The notes below the pieces were generated by a model. The model saw only the letters and a program-made list of their open reading frames with translations, did no database searches and was not told the origin of the DNA. From contig NZ_CP120368.1 of NCBI RefSeq assembly GCF_029892045.1, positions 3,039,501-3,103,500 on the forward strand: a DNA stretch of 64,000 nt. Reading direction: 5' to 3'. Made by a program: the position numbers and the translations under genes. Source of the stretch: Sinorhizobium numidicum. GTDB taxonomy: Bacteria; Pseudomonadota; Alphaproteobacteria; Rhizobiales; Rhizobiaceae. This document shows, piece by piece, positions 18,042-27,453 of this stretch (the first letter of the stretch is position 1; each line of letters starts with the position of its first letter).

Positions 18042-19180
18042 AAGGTCATCCCGGGAATCGCGAGGGGATTATCTGCGAGAGCCTGTGCATCCGGGCGATC
18101 CACTGCCGGCTTGCCGGTGAAAGCATCGAAGAGGTCGCGTACGAAATCTTCCTCAAGACCCTTGGTAATGAGGACCATCCGCGTGCGGCGGTCGGCGGGA
18201 TCCGGCCAGGCAGAAAGCCGTTCTGGAGCATGAAAGACGCTCTGCACCCCGTGGAGCACCAGCGGCCGTTCCGGATTAGCCGTCACTGAAACGATCGCCT
18301 TCATGCGCAAGAGCTTCTCACCGTGGGCCGAGCGCAGGAGATCGATGAACATTTCCAGCGCCATCGGTTCGATCGGCCGGTCGTGAACGATGCTGAACGA
18401 GCGGATATCCGAACCGTGGCGATTAACGTCATGGTGGTGATGGTGGTGATGCCCGTGGCGATGATCATGGCCATCGTGATCATCGCCGTGATGGTGGGCC
18501 GCACTCGTCTCGTCCTGCAGCCAACGGCCGACATCGGCGACCTTCGTCGATGGATCGTAGAGGCCGCAGGCAAACAGCTCCGCGCGCGCAGCCTCGTCCG
18601 TGTCGCCGTCGATGATCGGCGCGCGTGGATTGAGTTCTCGGAGCTGTTCCGAAAGGGCGCCGAGTTGCTCGCCATTCGCGAGCTTGGCCTTGCTGATCAC
18701 AAGCCGATCGGCGACCGCCACCTGCTTTGCGGCTTCCACGTGATTTGCGATCGTCTGCAGGCCATTGACGGCGTCCACGACGGTGACGACACCATCGAGC
18801 CGGAAGTTCTGCGCGATTACCGGATTGCCGAGAACCGATTGCAGCACCGGCGCCGGATCGGCAAGGCCCGTGGTCTCGATGACGACACGCCGCAACGGCT
18901 TGATCCGGCCCGTCTGCATACGGTCCACCAGATCGGCCAGCGTATCGACGAGCTCGCCGCGCACCGTGCAGCACAGGCAGCCATCGGAGAGTTCGATCAC
19001 TCCGTCGCTCGAAGCCTCGACCAGCAGATGGTCGATCGAGACGTCGCCAAACTCGTTGATGATGACCGCTGTATCGGCGAGGTCCGGATCCCTCAGCAAT
19101 CGATTGAGAAGGGTCGTCTTGCCGGCACCGAGAAAGCCGGTGAGGATAGATACCGGCACGACCGGCAAAGGACCGCTCAT
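18038..19180 (-). CDS. CobW/COG0523-family GTPase with His-rich metal-binding stretch
   Basis: 380-residue G3E P-loop GTPase. Walker A GFLGAGKT at 15-22; the metal-binding CLCC at 68-71 (CxCC motif); a His-rich insert at about 229-255 with a run of seven histidines; and the C-terminal CobW_C domain (about 255-360). COG0523 proteins are metallochaperones, often for zinc. The His run points to zinc or another divalent metal. Nothing here ties it to the cobS/cobT genes 8 kb away. No Zur site was recognised upstream. Confidence 0.9.
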   Translation of the reverse strand: MSGPLPVVPVSILTGFLGAGKTTLLNRLLRDPDLADTAVIINEFGDVSIDHLLVEASSDGVIELSDGCLCCTVRGELVDTLADLVDRMQTGRIKPLRRVVIETTGLADPAPVLQSVLGNPVIAQNFRLDGVVTVVDAVNGLQTIANHVEAAKQVAVADRLVISKAKLANGEQLGALSEQLRELNPRAPIIDGDTDEAARAELFACGLYDPSTKVADVGRWLQDETSAAHHHGDDHDGHDHRHGHHHHHHHDVNRHGSDIRSFSIVHDRPIEPMALEMFIDLLRSAHGEKLLRMKAIVSVTANPERPLVLHGVQSVFHAPERLSAWPDPADRRTRMVLITKGLEEDFVRDLFDAFTGKPAVDRPDAQALADNPLAIPGMTF

Positions 19181-19192
19181 GGCAGACTCCGC

Positions 19193-20314
19193 TTAAAGGC
19201 TCGGGCGAGGAACGGGGATCGGGATATTGGCGACATCGCCCTGTCCTGTGGCGTCCTTGGCGACCTTGGCGCTCTTGTCGCTGCTACCCGGCATGAGCCC
19301 GGCGAAGGTGAGCTTCAGCGGGCGGTTGAGCTCGCGGATATAGGGAGAGAGCAGCTTCTGCCGGCCGGCTTCGTCGCGGCCTTCGCTGCGCACCTTCGCC
19401 GCCTGTTTCGAGCAGATCTCTTTGCTGACGTCGGCAACCAAGTCGCGAGTCTCCCCATAAGGCGCAATCTGCACCAGCGAGGGTTTGCCCGCGTTGTTTG
19501 TCGTCAGTGCCATCTGCAGCAGCCGGGCCGATTCGTCGGCCCGCGCGCCAAGACTGTCTTCGCCAAGAACCACCGAAACGACGCTGCGGCCAGCCCTCGT
19601 TGCCGACGAGACCTGGTTGAAGCCAGAGGCGCAGATGAATCCGGTCTTCATGCCGTCCGCACCTTCGAAGCGGCCGATCAGCATGTTGTAATTCGCATAG
19701 TCCTTCTTGCCGGTGGTGAAACCCTCCAGCGAGAAATAGGCCGAGTATTCCGGAAATTCGCGCTTAAGCGTGATCGCCAGGACCGCCAGATCCCGAGCCG
19801 TCGTGTACTGGCCCTGCCCCGGCAATCCGTTGGCATTGATGAAATGCGACGACGTCATACCGATGCGGCGTGCCTCGGCATTCATCCGGTCGATGAAGGC
19901 CTGCTCCGATCCGCCGACCGTTTCGGCGATCGCCACGGCGACATCATTGGCTGACTTGACGAGCATCATCTTCAGAGCACTGTCGAGCGTCATCGCCTGG
20001 CCGGGCTTGTAGAACATCTTGCTCGGCGGCTCGGACGCGGCGTTCTTCGTCATGATTACCGGGCTTTCCAGCGTCAATTGCCCGGATTTGATGGCCCGAA
20101 ACGTCGTATAGGCCGTCATCAACTTGGTCAGCGACGCCGGATACCATTTCTGGAAAATATCCTGATGCTCGTAAACCTTCAGCGAGTTGACATCGACGAC
20201 GAGCCGCGGATTGGCGAGTGCCGGCAGTGCCATCGCCGAAAATGCCGCACAGGCAACCACGAGAGCGCCCATCGCTCCTACCCTGTTGCGCGTCGAGAAT
20301 CCACCTGTCACCAC
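19193..20314 (-). CDS. D-alanyl-D-alanine carboxypeptidase (PBP5/6-type, S11)
   Basis: 373-residue penicillin-binding protein that trims the terminal D-Ala from peptidoglycan stem peptides. Active-site motifs: SLTK at 61-64 (nucleophile Ser61), SAN at 121-123, and KTG at 223-225. A signal peptide spans about 15-34 (cleavage after PALA). The part after 270 is the variable C-terminal region and ends in PIPVPRPSL without an obvious amphipathic anchor. Immediately downstream of it is the CobW-type gene on the same strand (12 bp). Confidence 0.92.
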   Translation of the reverse strand: MVTGGFSTRNRVGAMGALVVACAAFSAMALPALANPRLVVDVNSLKVYEHQDIFQKWYPASLTKLMTAYTTFRAIKSGQLTLESPVIMTKNAASEPPSKMFYKPGQAMTLDSALKMMLVKSANDVAVAIAETVGGSEQAFIDRMNAEARRIGMTSSHFINANGLPGQGQYTTARDLAVLAITLKREFPEYSAYFSLEGFTTGKKDYANYNMLIGRFEGADGMKTGFICASGFNQVSSATRAGRSVVSVVLGEDSLGARADESARLLQMALTTNNAGKPSLVQIAPYGETRDLVADVSKEICSKQAAKVRSEGRDEAGRQKLLSPYIRELNRPLKLTFAGLMPGSSDKSAKVAKDATGQGDVANIPIPVPRPSL

Positions 20315-20461
20315 TATTCCAACCTCGAAATTCCGGAGTTGCCTCGTACTGTCCCGCTATTTAGCCTATATGGCGAGGAAATGGCAAAGCCCATTCATCT
20401 GGCTACCGCGTCAATTCACCGCTCTGGCTTCAGTGACAGAACAGACCGACAGGAAAGAACC

Positions 20462-21625
20462 ATGCCGATTTTGAACCGTGCCGCCGAGCTCCAGGACGAA
20501 GTGACCGAATGGCGCCGCCGCCTGCACATGAACCCGGAGCTTCTGTTCGCGGTGGAAAATACGGCAGCGTTCGTCGAAAGGAAACTCAAGGAATTTGGCG
20601 TTGACGAAATCGTGACCGGTCTCGGCAGGACCGGCGTCGTCGGCCTTATTCGCGGCCGCCTCGGCCCGGGCCGCACCATCGGGCTCAGGGCGGACATGGA
20701 CGCCCTGCCGATCACGGAGACGAGCGGCAAGCCCTGGTCGTCTACGACGGCGGGCAAGATGCACGCCTGCGGTCATGACGGCCACACCGCGATGCTCCTC
20801 GGTGCGGCGAAATACCTAGCCGAAACACGCAACTTCGCCGGCAACGTCGCCGTCATCTTTCAGCCGGCGGAGGAAGGCGGCGGCGGCGGCAACGAAATGG
20901 TCAAGGATGGCATGATGGAGCGGTTCGCGATCGAGGAAGTCTACGGCATGCACAACATGCCGGGCATGCCGGTCGGCCACTTCGGCAGCCGGATCGGTCC
21001 GATCATGGCGTCCACCGACGAGTTCACCATCACGATCACCGGCCGCGGCGGCCATGCGGCCCAACCGCATAAGACGATCGACCCGATCATGATCGGCTCG
21101 CAGATCGTCAACGCGCTGCAGACGATTGCTTCGCGTACCGTCGATCCGCTCGCATCGGTGGTCGTCTCCGTAACCAAGTTCAACGCTGGTTTCGCCCACA
21201 ACGTCATTCCCGAGCAGGCGGCTCTCGCCGGCACGGTGAGGGCGCTGACGCCGGAGGTGCGCGACGCCGGAGAGGCGCGCGTCCGCCAGATCGCCGAAAG
21301 CATTGCCGGAGCTTACGGCGCGAGCGTCAACGTCTGGTACGGCCGCAACTATCCGGTGACCGTCAACCATGCCGAGGAGACCGGCCATGCACTTGCCGCC
21401 GCAGCGACTGTTGCCGGCGATGGCAAGGTCAGCGCGTCGCTCGACCCTATGATGGGCGGCGAGGATTTCTCGTATATGCTGCTCGCCCGCCCCGGCGCCT
21501 TCATCTTCATCGGCAACGGCGACACGGCGGGACTCCACCATCCGGCCTATGACTTCAACGACGAGGCAATTCCGCACGGGATTTCCTATTGGGTGAAACT
21601 CGCGGAAGCGCGACTTGCCGCCTGA
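20462..21625 (+). CDS. M20 family amidohydrolase (hippurate hydrolase-like)
   Basis: 387-residue zinc peptidase/amidase of the M20D group (IAA-amino acid and hippurate hydrolases). Metal-binding motifs: MHACGHDGHTAM, PAEEGGGGGNEMVKDG, VYGMHNMPGMP, and the late MMGGEDFSYML. The N-terminal RRRLHMNPELLFAVENTAAF is typical. The start at 20462 follows a GGAAAG ribosome site; the long open frame upstream is not part of the family. Substrate could be an N-acyl amino acid. Followed 21 bp later by an Lrp-type regulator. Confidence 0.92.
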   Translation: MPILNRAAELQDEVTEWRRRLHMNPELLFAVENTAAFVERKLKEFGVDEIVTGLGRTGVVGLIRGRLGPGRTIGLRADMDALPITETSGKPWSSTTAGKMHACGHDGHTAMLLGAAKYLAETRNFAGNVAVIFQPAEEGGGGGNEMVKDGMMERFAIEEVYGMHNMPGMPVGHFGSRIGPIMASTDEFTITITGRGGHAAQPHKTIDPIMIGSQIVNALQTIASRTVDPLASVVVSVTKFNAGFAHNVIPEQAALAGTVRALTPEVRDAGEARVRQIAESIAGAYGASVNVWYGRNYPVTVNHAEETGHALAAAATVAGDGKVSASLDPMMGGEDFSYMLLARPGAFIFIGNGDTAGLHHPAYDFNDEAIPHGISYWVKLAEARLAA

Positions 21626-21646
21626 GACGCAAAGCGGGAGGCGGCG

Positions 21647-22111
21647 ATGCACCAGATCGACAAAACGGACCGCAGAATCCTCAACATCCTGCAAGCGGAC
21701 GGGCGGATCACCAATCTCGAGCTGGCTGATCGCATCGGCCTGTCGCCGACCGCGACGAGCGAACGCCTGCGGCGGCTCTTGAAGGAGGGCTATGTTTCCG
21801 GTTTCGGCGCGCGTCTCGATCCGCACAAGCTCGGCTTCGGATTGCTGGTCTTCATTGAAGTGATGCTGGACAAGACCACGCCCGAGGTGTTCGACCAGTT
21901 TGCGAGCGCCATCAAGCAGGCGCCCGCCGTTCTCGAATGTCACATGGTCGCCGGTGGTTTCGACTATCTCGTCAAAACCCGATTCGAGGACATGGCCGCC
22001 TATCGGAATTTCCTCGGCCAGGTGCTGTGGACGCTGCCGGGCGTCAAGGAAACCCGGACTTACGCGGTGATGGAAGAGATCAAGAACGACGGTCCGCTGC
22101 CGCTTATTTAG
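21647..22111 (+). CDS. Lrp/AsnC-family transcriptional regulator
   Basis: 154 residues: N-terminal winged HTH (DKTDRRILNILQADGRITNL, then LADRIGLSPTATSERLRRL), and a C-terminal AsnC/RAM ligand-binding domain with VLECHMVAGGFDYLVK. Such proteins respond to amino acids. Position directly after the amidohydrolase suggests control of amino acid use, but the operator cannot be defined here. A GGGAGG ribosome site precedes the ATG. Confidence 0.92.
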   Translation: MHQIDKTDRRILNILQADGRITNLELADRIGLSPTATSERLRRLLKEGYVSGFGARLDPHKLGFGLLVFIEVMLDKTTPEVFDQFASAIKQAPAVLECHMVAGGFDYLVKTRFEDMAAYRNFLGQVLWTLPGVKETRTYAVMEEIKNDGPLPLI

Positions 22112-22214
22112 AGCGAGATGAGGACAAGTGTGTGCGGTTTTCCGCCCGTATCCAGCATCTCAGCCTCGGAAATCGATCGCGATCGCGATTTGACGAAGCG
22201 GCAGCGGTTCTCTG

Positions 22215-23264
22215 TCAGGCGGCTTCGAGCGAGGCCATGTCGATCACGAAGCGATAGCGCACATCGCTCTTGATCACCCGCCCGTAAGCTTCGTTGATCT
22301 GATCGATGCGGATCGTCTCGATCTCCGAAACGATGCCGTGCTCCCCACAGAAATCCAGCATCTCCTGCGTTTCCTTGATCGAGCCGATCATAGAGCCGGA
22401 AATGCTGCGCCGCGCCGGCACCAGCGAAAAGGCATGAACCGGCACCGGGTTCTCCGGTATGCCGACCACCACGAAATCGCCGTCGACCTTCAGGAGATTG
22501 AGGTAGGCATTCCAGTCGATCTCAGTCCCTACGGTGCAAATGATCAGATCGAAGCTTCCGGCGAGCGCCTTGAAGGTCTCGGGGTCATTCGTCGCGTAAT
22601 AATGGTCGGCGCCGAGTTTCAGCCCGTCCTCCTTTTTCGAGAGGCTCTGGCTGAGGACCGTGACTTCGGCGCCCATCGCGTGGGCAAGCTTCACGCCCAT
22701 GTGCCCGAGACCGCCCATGCCGACGATCGCCACGTTCTTTCCGGGACCAGCCTTCCAGTGGCGCAGCGGCGAATAGAGCGTGATGCCGGCGCAAAGCAGA
22801 GGCGCGGCCGCATCAATAGGCAGGCTCTCCGGAATGGAGAGAACATAACCTTCCTTGACGACGATATGATCGGAGTAGCCGCCTTGGGTGACGGTTTTGC
22901 CGTCGGCTTCGACACCGTTATAGGTCACCACGAGACCCGGCAGATAATGTTCGAGATCGACATCGCGGGTGGCGCAGGTCGTGCAGGAATCGACGAAACA
23001 CCCGACGCCGGCGCGGTCGCCGACCTTGAACTTGGTCACCTTCGATCCGACGGCAGTAATGATGCCGACGATTTCGTGGCCGGGCACCATGGGGAATGTC
23101 GAATTGCCCCATTCGTTGCGAGCCTGGTGAATATCGGAATGGCAGACGCCGCAATATTTGATGTCGATAACCACGTCGTCGTCACGCGGTTCGCGGCGTT
23201 CGAAGCTGAAAGGGGTGAGCGGCTTCGACGCGTCCGTCGCCGCATATCCTCTTGCAATGGCCAT
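22215..23264 (-). CDS. zinc-dependent alcohol dehydrogenase, NADP-type (YahK/AdhC-like)
   Basis: 349-residue medium-chain dehydrogenase. The catalytic zinc site is CGVCHSDIH with PGHEIVG; structural zinc cysteines are in [13 protein letters not shown]; the cofactor loop is [10 protein letters not shown]. It belongs to the cinnamyl-alcohol-dehydrogenase-like YahK group that reduces aldehydes. I start at MAIARGYAA (23264); five upstream codons are open. Divergent from an AraC regulator that probably controls it. Confidence 0.92.
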   Translation of the reverse strand: MAIARGYAATDASKPLTPFSFERREPRDDDVVIDIKYCGVCHSDIHQARNEWGNSTFPMVPGHEIVGIITAVGSKVTKFKVGDRAGVGCFVDSCTTCATRDVDLEHYLPGLVVTYNGVEADGKTVTQGGYSDHIVVKEGYVLSIPESLPIDAAAPLLCAGITLYSPLRHWKAGPGKNVAIVGMGGLGHMGVKLAHAMGAEVTVLSQSLSKKEDGLKLGADHYYATNDPETFKALAGSFDLIICTVGTEIDWNAYLNLLKVDGDFVVVGIPENPVPVHAFSLVPARRSISGSMIGSIKETQEMLDFCGEHGIVSEIETIRIDQINEAYGRVIKSDVRYRFVIDMASLEAA

Positions 23265-23365
23265 GGGTCTGTCCTTCATGTCTGGGAGATAGCGTGCCCG
23301 TTGAGGTGTGGACCTCGGGCAGCGAGACGGACTATGCTGTGCCGGACGCTTTTTGCGTTAGTGCG

Positions 23366-23395
23366 ATCCTGCAAAATTTTTGCACAATCCTGCAA
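23366..23395. promoter_or_regulatory. candidate AraC operator between adh and araC-type gene
   Basis: The nonamer ATCCTGCAA occurs at 23366-23374 and again at 23387-23395, 21 bp apart, which is two helical turns. A 15-bp palindrome-like TGCAAAATTTTTGCA (23370-23384) overlaps the first copy. Spacing and position in the divergent region fit an AraC-family tandem site. Confidence 0.5.
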
Positions 23396-23497
23396 GAGTG
23401 GCGGGAGCAGCGTGGCGGCATCGCGTTCGCTCCCTATCTGTGCCTCATCCCGAGCAAACCTAAAACGCAAACCCAAAACACTGGAAAGACGCCGAGC

Positions 23498-24439
23498 ATG
23501 ACACCTGCCCAACGGACCCCGCGTCAGGAAATGATCGACATCATTGCCCGGATCGCCGGAGAGGACGGCGATTATCCGACGATCATACCGAGCCTCAGCA
23601 TTCATCGGCATTCGAGTCCGGCAAGGCCCAACTGCGCGGCATACAAGCCGAGCCTGGCGATCATTGTTCAGGGTGCCAAGCGTGTCGTGCTTGGAGAGGA
23701 AACCCTAATCTACGGCGCATCGGATTACCTGCTGACCTCGATCGATCTGCCGGTTCTTTCGCAGGTGTCGGTAGCTTCACCCCAAGAACCCTATCTGAGC
23801 ATGGTCTTCCAGATCGACACCGGGCGGATTCCAGCGCTTCTCGAAACGATCGGCGACGGACCGGCGAAATCAGCCGCCTCGCCGCGCGGCATGACGGTCA
23901 GCAAGCTCACGCCGGACCTTGAAGACGCGGCGCTCCGGGTGCTTCGCTTGCTTGACCGGCCAGCCGACATTGCCGCGCTGTTGCCCTTGCTCGAACAGGA
24001 GATTCTTTACCGCCTCCTGATCGGACCGCATGGCGCGAGGCTCCGGCAGATGACCACGGCAGAAAGCCAGCCGCACCAGGTCGGCCGCGCCGTCGCCTGG
24101 CTGAAGGAACACTATTCGCGGCCGCTCCGCATCGATGATCTGGCGAGCCGCGTCAGTATGAGCGTCTCCTCGCTTCATCACCATTTCAAGGCGATCACGG
24201 CGATGAGCCCGCTGCAGTATCAGAAACAGCTCCGCCTGCAGGAGGCGCGGCGCCTCATGCTGGAAGAGCGTCTCGACGCAGGCGACGCAGGCCACCAGGT
24301 CGGCTATGACAGCCAGGCGCAATTCAGCCGCGAATATGCCCGTCACTTCGGCGAGCCCCCGATGCGCGATATCGGCCGCGTTCGGCGCAGTCTGGTCGGC
24401 CGGCTGGGCAGCGAGCCTGAGATGCTGAGCGAGGCCTAG
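23498..24439 (+). CDS. AraC-family transcriptional regulator
   Basis: 313 residues. An N-terminal AraC_N-type domain (YKPSLAIIVQGAKRVVLGEE) is followed by a C-terminal pair of HTH motifs starting near WLKEHYSRPLRIDDLASRVS. In the second HTH the expected hydrophobic VGYDSQAQFSREYARHFG is present. The ATG at 23498 fits the family start; more upstream codons are open but run through the divergent promoter. Likely activator of the divergent dehydrogenase. Confidence 0.88.
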   Translation: MTPAQRTPRQEMIDIIARIAGEDGDYPTIIPSLSIHRHSSPARPNCAAYKPSLAIIVQGAKRVVLGEETLIYGASDYLLTSIDLPVLSQVSVASPQEPYLSMVFQIDTGRIPALLETIGDGPAKSAASPRGMTVSKLTPDLEDAALRVLRLLDRPADIAALLPLLEQEILYRLLIGPHGARLRQMTTAESQPHQVGRAVAWLKEHYSRPLRIDDLASRVSMSVSSLHHHFKAITAMSPLQYQKQLRLQEARRLMLEERLDAGDAGHQVGYDSQAQFSREYARHFGEPPMRDIGRVRRSLVGRLGSEPEMLSEA

Positions 24440-24496
24440 GTCACTCGTTCGGAGCGGGATGCGGGTGGAAAACAGGACACACTTTCATCCCGCTCC

Positions 24497-27427
24497 TTAC
24501 CAGCCTTCTTCGAGCACTCTTGCCAGCATGTCCGCGAAGAAATCGGCACTCTCCCGGCTGAGGCAAAGTGGCGGCTTGATCTTCAAGACATTGAGGTGGT
24601 CGCCGGTCGGCTGCATGATGACGCCGAGCTCGAGAAGCCGGTTGCAGATGGCCGCCGTCTCTTCCGTCGCGGGCTCGAGCGTTTCGCGGTCGCGGATGAA
24701 TTCGACACCGAGATAAAGCCCTATGCCGTGAACGGCGCCGATGATCGGAACCCGTTCGCCGAGCGCCTCCAGCCGCGCCTTGAGATGGTCGCCGACCGTG
24801 CGGGCGTGCTCTTGCAGGGCTTCATCGTGAAGAATGTCGAGAACAGTCAGCCCGACGACGCAACTCACGGGGCTGCCGCCTGCGGAGGAGAAGAAGTAGC
24901 CTTCCTTTTCCAGCGCATCGGCGATTTCGCGCCGGGTAATGACGGCGCCAAGGGGATGACCGTTGCCCATGCCCTTGGCGACGGTGATGATATCCGGAAC
25001 GACGCCTTGTTCCTCAAAGCCCCAGAAATAGTGCCCGAGGCGACCGTAACCGACCTGCACCTCGTCGGCGATGCAGACACCGCCCTTTCCCCTGACCATC
25101 GCGTAGACGGCTTCAAGATATCCGGGCGGCAGGGGGATGCCGCCGGCATTGCCGTAAACGCATTCGCAGATGAAGCCGGCGAGGCTTGCGTCCTTTTCAT
25201 CGAGTTCCTTGAGCTTCTGAGCAACCGTCTCGACATAGTCGCGGGTCGATCCCTCCCCGCGAAACGGCCCGCGATATGTATTCGGTGAAACGACCGGGTG
25301 CACCCAGTCCGGCCGTGTGGTCAACGCCTCGGGGTTGTCGGCGATCGAGGTCGAGACCGCATCGCTCGCCACCGTCCACCCGTGATAGGCCTCCAGCAAA
25401 GAGAGCATGTTGCGCGCGCCGGAGTAGGCCCAGGCGAGCCGAATGGAGAGATCGTTCGCCTCCGATCCGCTATTGACCAGAAAAACCGTGTCGAGCCCTT
25501 CCGGCGCCAGTTCCGCGAGCCGCTCCGAGAACTCGGTGACCGCCGCATAGTGAAAGCGTGAATTGGTGTTGAGCAGCGACCATTGCCGGCCGACCGCAGC
25601 GGAAAGACGGGGATGTCCGTGGCCAAGGATCGTAACGTTGTTGACCATATCGAGATAGGCGCGCCCCTCGACGTCGAAGAGGTGCTCCTTCCAGCCGCGC
25701 TCGATCTGCGGCGGCTGCCGATAGTAGTTCTTCTGCGGCCGCGCGAAATGGCGACGCCGCCGCTCCAGGAGCTCTACCGCCGCGGGCGGGGCCGCGTCGC
25801 AATCGAAACCCAGGAACTGCGCCGGCGACGGGCAGAGCGCACGCCATGCTTCCCTCTGGTGCGCGGCGGCAAAGGGCGGCGGATCTATGTCCGCCTCCGT
25901 GCAAAGTTGCACGCGCATGAACCCGACTTTCTCGGAATCGCCGAAAATGACGCCAATCCGAACACCGGCTTCGACGGTCACCTCCTCGGTATCGGCCGGG
26001 TCGACGCCGAGCAGGTGAAGATGAAGGCCGTCGGTCGAGAGGATCAGTTTCCCGCCGCGCTGCTGGACGCGACCGGCAAAGGGTGCGTGGACCGGCGTTT
26101 GCCCATGCAGGCACAGATCGACATGCAGGGCGAAGGTCTGAGGCGCCTTCGCTTGCAGGAGCCGCGTTTCGGTGAGCCGGAATTCGCTGTAGCGCGTGGC
26201 GGCAGCGCCGGCGGCTCGCGCGGCCGACTGCAGCAGCAGCGCTTCCGTGTCTTCGTAGTGCCAGCGGTCGGCGGGAAGGTGCGGCCCGAGCAATGAGAGA
26301 TCGACGATGCCGACGCTTGCGGGATCGATATCCGGCAGCAGACGCCCCTCCAGCTCGGGGGCGGCCTGTTCCGTTTCCTTGCCGACGGCCTGATGAATCG
26401 CGTGGTCCATGAGCTGGAAGGGCACTGAGACCGCCACGTCGAAGATTTCGCGTTCATGGGCGGCATTGCCCTGAACATAGGTGTTGTCCGGATCGATCTC
26501 GAGCTGCTGTTCGGTGCTTGCGACCAGAACGCCCGCTCTTGCGACGATCAGCGGCCAGAGCGCCTTCAGTTCGGGACCGGTCAAAGGGCAGACGGCATGA
26601 AATGCCTTCACCGCCGGCAGGATGAAGAACGGATCGCCAGCCGCATGGTGAAGCAGCGATGCGCAGGTCACCGCCAGATCGGCGACGACCCATCCCTTCA
26701 GAACATCGCCGAAATCGATGACGCCCTCGGGAACGAGGCGGCCGCTCGCTTCTGCCCTGCTGACGACATTGTCGTCGGTGACATCCTGATGGATCGTCTG
26801 CAAGCGCAGCTCCGGCACGAGCGGCTGCACGCGGCGCATGGCACCGACCATCGCTTCGGCTATGCGCTTGCGAAGCTCCACGTCGGTCATTGTCGACAGC
26901 AGATGAAGCGCGACCGGCCCTGCTCGCCGCAGGTCCCACTGCAGTTCCCGGTCAAGCCCCGGATGGTCTAAGTCCTGGAGCGCGACCGCAAGCCGGCCGG
27001 CGACGTCGCCGAGCGCCGCCACCGTTTCTTCCGGCAGGTGCTTGCGCCGGGTCAACGGCACGCCGTCGAGATAACTCAGCAGCCGGAACTGATAAGGCTC
27101 CTCGCCGACGACGGCGGTGACGATTTCCTCACCGTTGACCGCCGGCACGACGCTTGGCACCTTCGGTGCGTCGGGCTTGGCTCCGACATGGCGCAAAGCT
27201 GCGTTCTGCGCTTCGAGTTCGAGCCGCGCATATTCCATCCTGCAGATCTTGAGAACGAAACGGCCCTCGTCCGTGTCGACCCGGTAGTTTTGATCCTGTT
27301 GGCTGCCAAGTTCGATGAGATCGCCAGAAAGACCATAATGCTCCGACAGGACCACCTTCGCCTCTTCGGCCGATACATTCGGCCTTGGGAGCTCTGTGCG
27401 GCGCTTGAGCGTTTCCTCTTCCATCAT
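24497..27427 (-). CDS. APH-type kinase fused to class III aminotransferase/phospholyase
   Basis: 976 residues in three parts: an N-terminal APH/choline-kinase-like domain (about 20-340) with catalytic loop TIHQDVTDDNVV; a middle all-beta region near 400-520 resembling a peptidase M23/biotinyl-like fold (TPVHAPFAGRVQQRGGK); and a C-terminal PLP-dependent class III aminotransferase (about 540-976) with the lysine in TVAKGMGNGHPLG. In relatives such fusions suggest phosphorylation of an amino alcohol or hydroxylysine followed by phospho-lyase action; the substrate is unknown. I chose the ATG at 27427 (MMEEET) after GGGAACGGA; upstream open frame is the antisense-like tail of the regulator gene. 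Same strand as and 26 bp after the HutC-type regulator. Confidence 0.85.
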   Translation of the reverse strand: MMEEETLKRRTELPRPNVSAEEAKVVLSEHYGLSGDLIELGSQQDQNYRVDTDEGRFVLKICRMEYARLELEAQNAALRHVGAKPDAPKVPSVVPAVNGEEIVTAVVGEEPYQFRLLSYLDGVPLTRRKHLPEETVAALGDVAGRLAVALQDLDHPGLDRELQWDLRRAGPVALHLLSTMTDVELRKRIAEAMVGAMRRVQPLVPELRLQTIHQDVTDDNVVSRAEASGRLVPEGVIDFGDVLKGWVVADLAVTCASLLHHAAGDPFFILPAVKAFHAVCPLTGPELKALWPLIVARAGVLVASTEQQLEIDPDNTYVQGNAAHEREIFDVAVSVPFQLMDHAIHQAVGKETEQAAPELEGRLLPDIDPASVGIVDLSLLGPHLPADRWHYEDTEALLLQSAARAAGAAATRYSEFRLTETRLLQAKAPQTFALHVDLCLHGQTPVHAPFAGRVQQRGGKLILSTDGLHLHLLGVDPADTEEVTVEAGVRIGVIFGDSEKVGFMRVQLCTEADIDPPPFAAAHQREAWRALCPSPAQFLGFDCDAAPPAAVELLERRRRHFARPQKNYYRQPPQIERGWKEHLFDVEGRAYLDMVNNVTILGHGHPRLSAAVGRQWSLLNTNSRFHYAAVTEFSERLAELAPEGLDTVFLVNSGSEANDLSIRLAWAYSGARNMLSLLEAYHGWTVASDAVSTSIADNPEALTTRPDWVHPVVSPNTYRGPFRGEGSTRDYVETVAQKLKELDEKDASLAGFICECVYGNAGGIPLPPGYLEAVYAMVRGKGGVCIADEVQVGYGRLGHYFWGFEEQGVVPDIITVAKGMGNGHPLGAVITRREIADALEKEGYFFSSAGGSPVSCVVGLTVLDILHDEALQEHARTVGDHLKARLEALGERVPIIGAVHGIGLYLGVEFIRDRETLEPATEETAAICNRLLELGVIMQPTGDHLNVLKIKPPLCLSRESADFFADMLARVLEEGW

Positions 27428-27453
27428 TCCGTTCCCGTCCGTCTCAAAGCGTC

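Noticed and set aside
18430..18500. Simple-sequence tract of ATG/GTG repeats, microsatellite-like
   Set aside because: It is the coding sequence of the His-rich metal-binding stretch of the CobW-type protein, read on the minus strand.
20078..20461. N-terminal extension of the M20 amidohydrolase
   Set aside because: The open frame upstream runs antisense through the start of the carboxypeptidase gene; the family start and a ribosome site are at 20462.
22338..23501. 387-codon plus-strand frame over the alcohol dehydrogenase
   Set aside because: The minus strand encodes a complete zinc dehydrogenase with all motifs; the plus frame has none.
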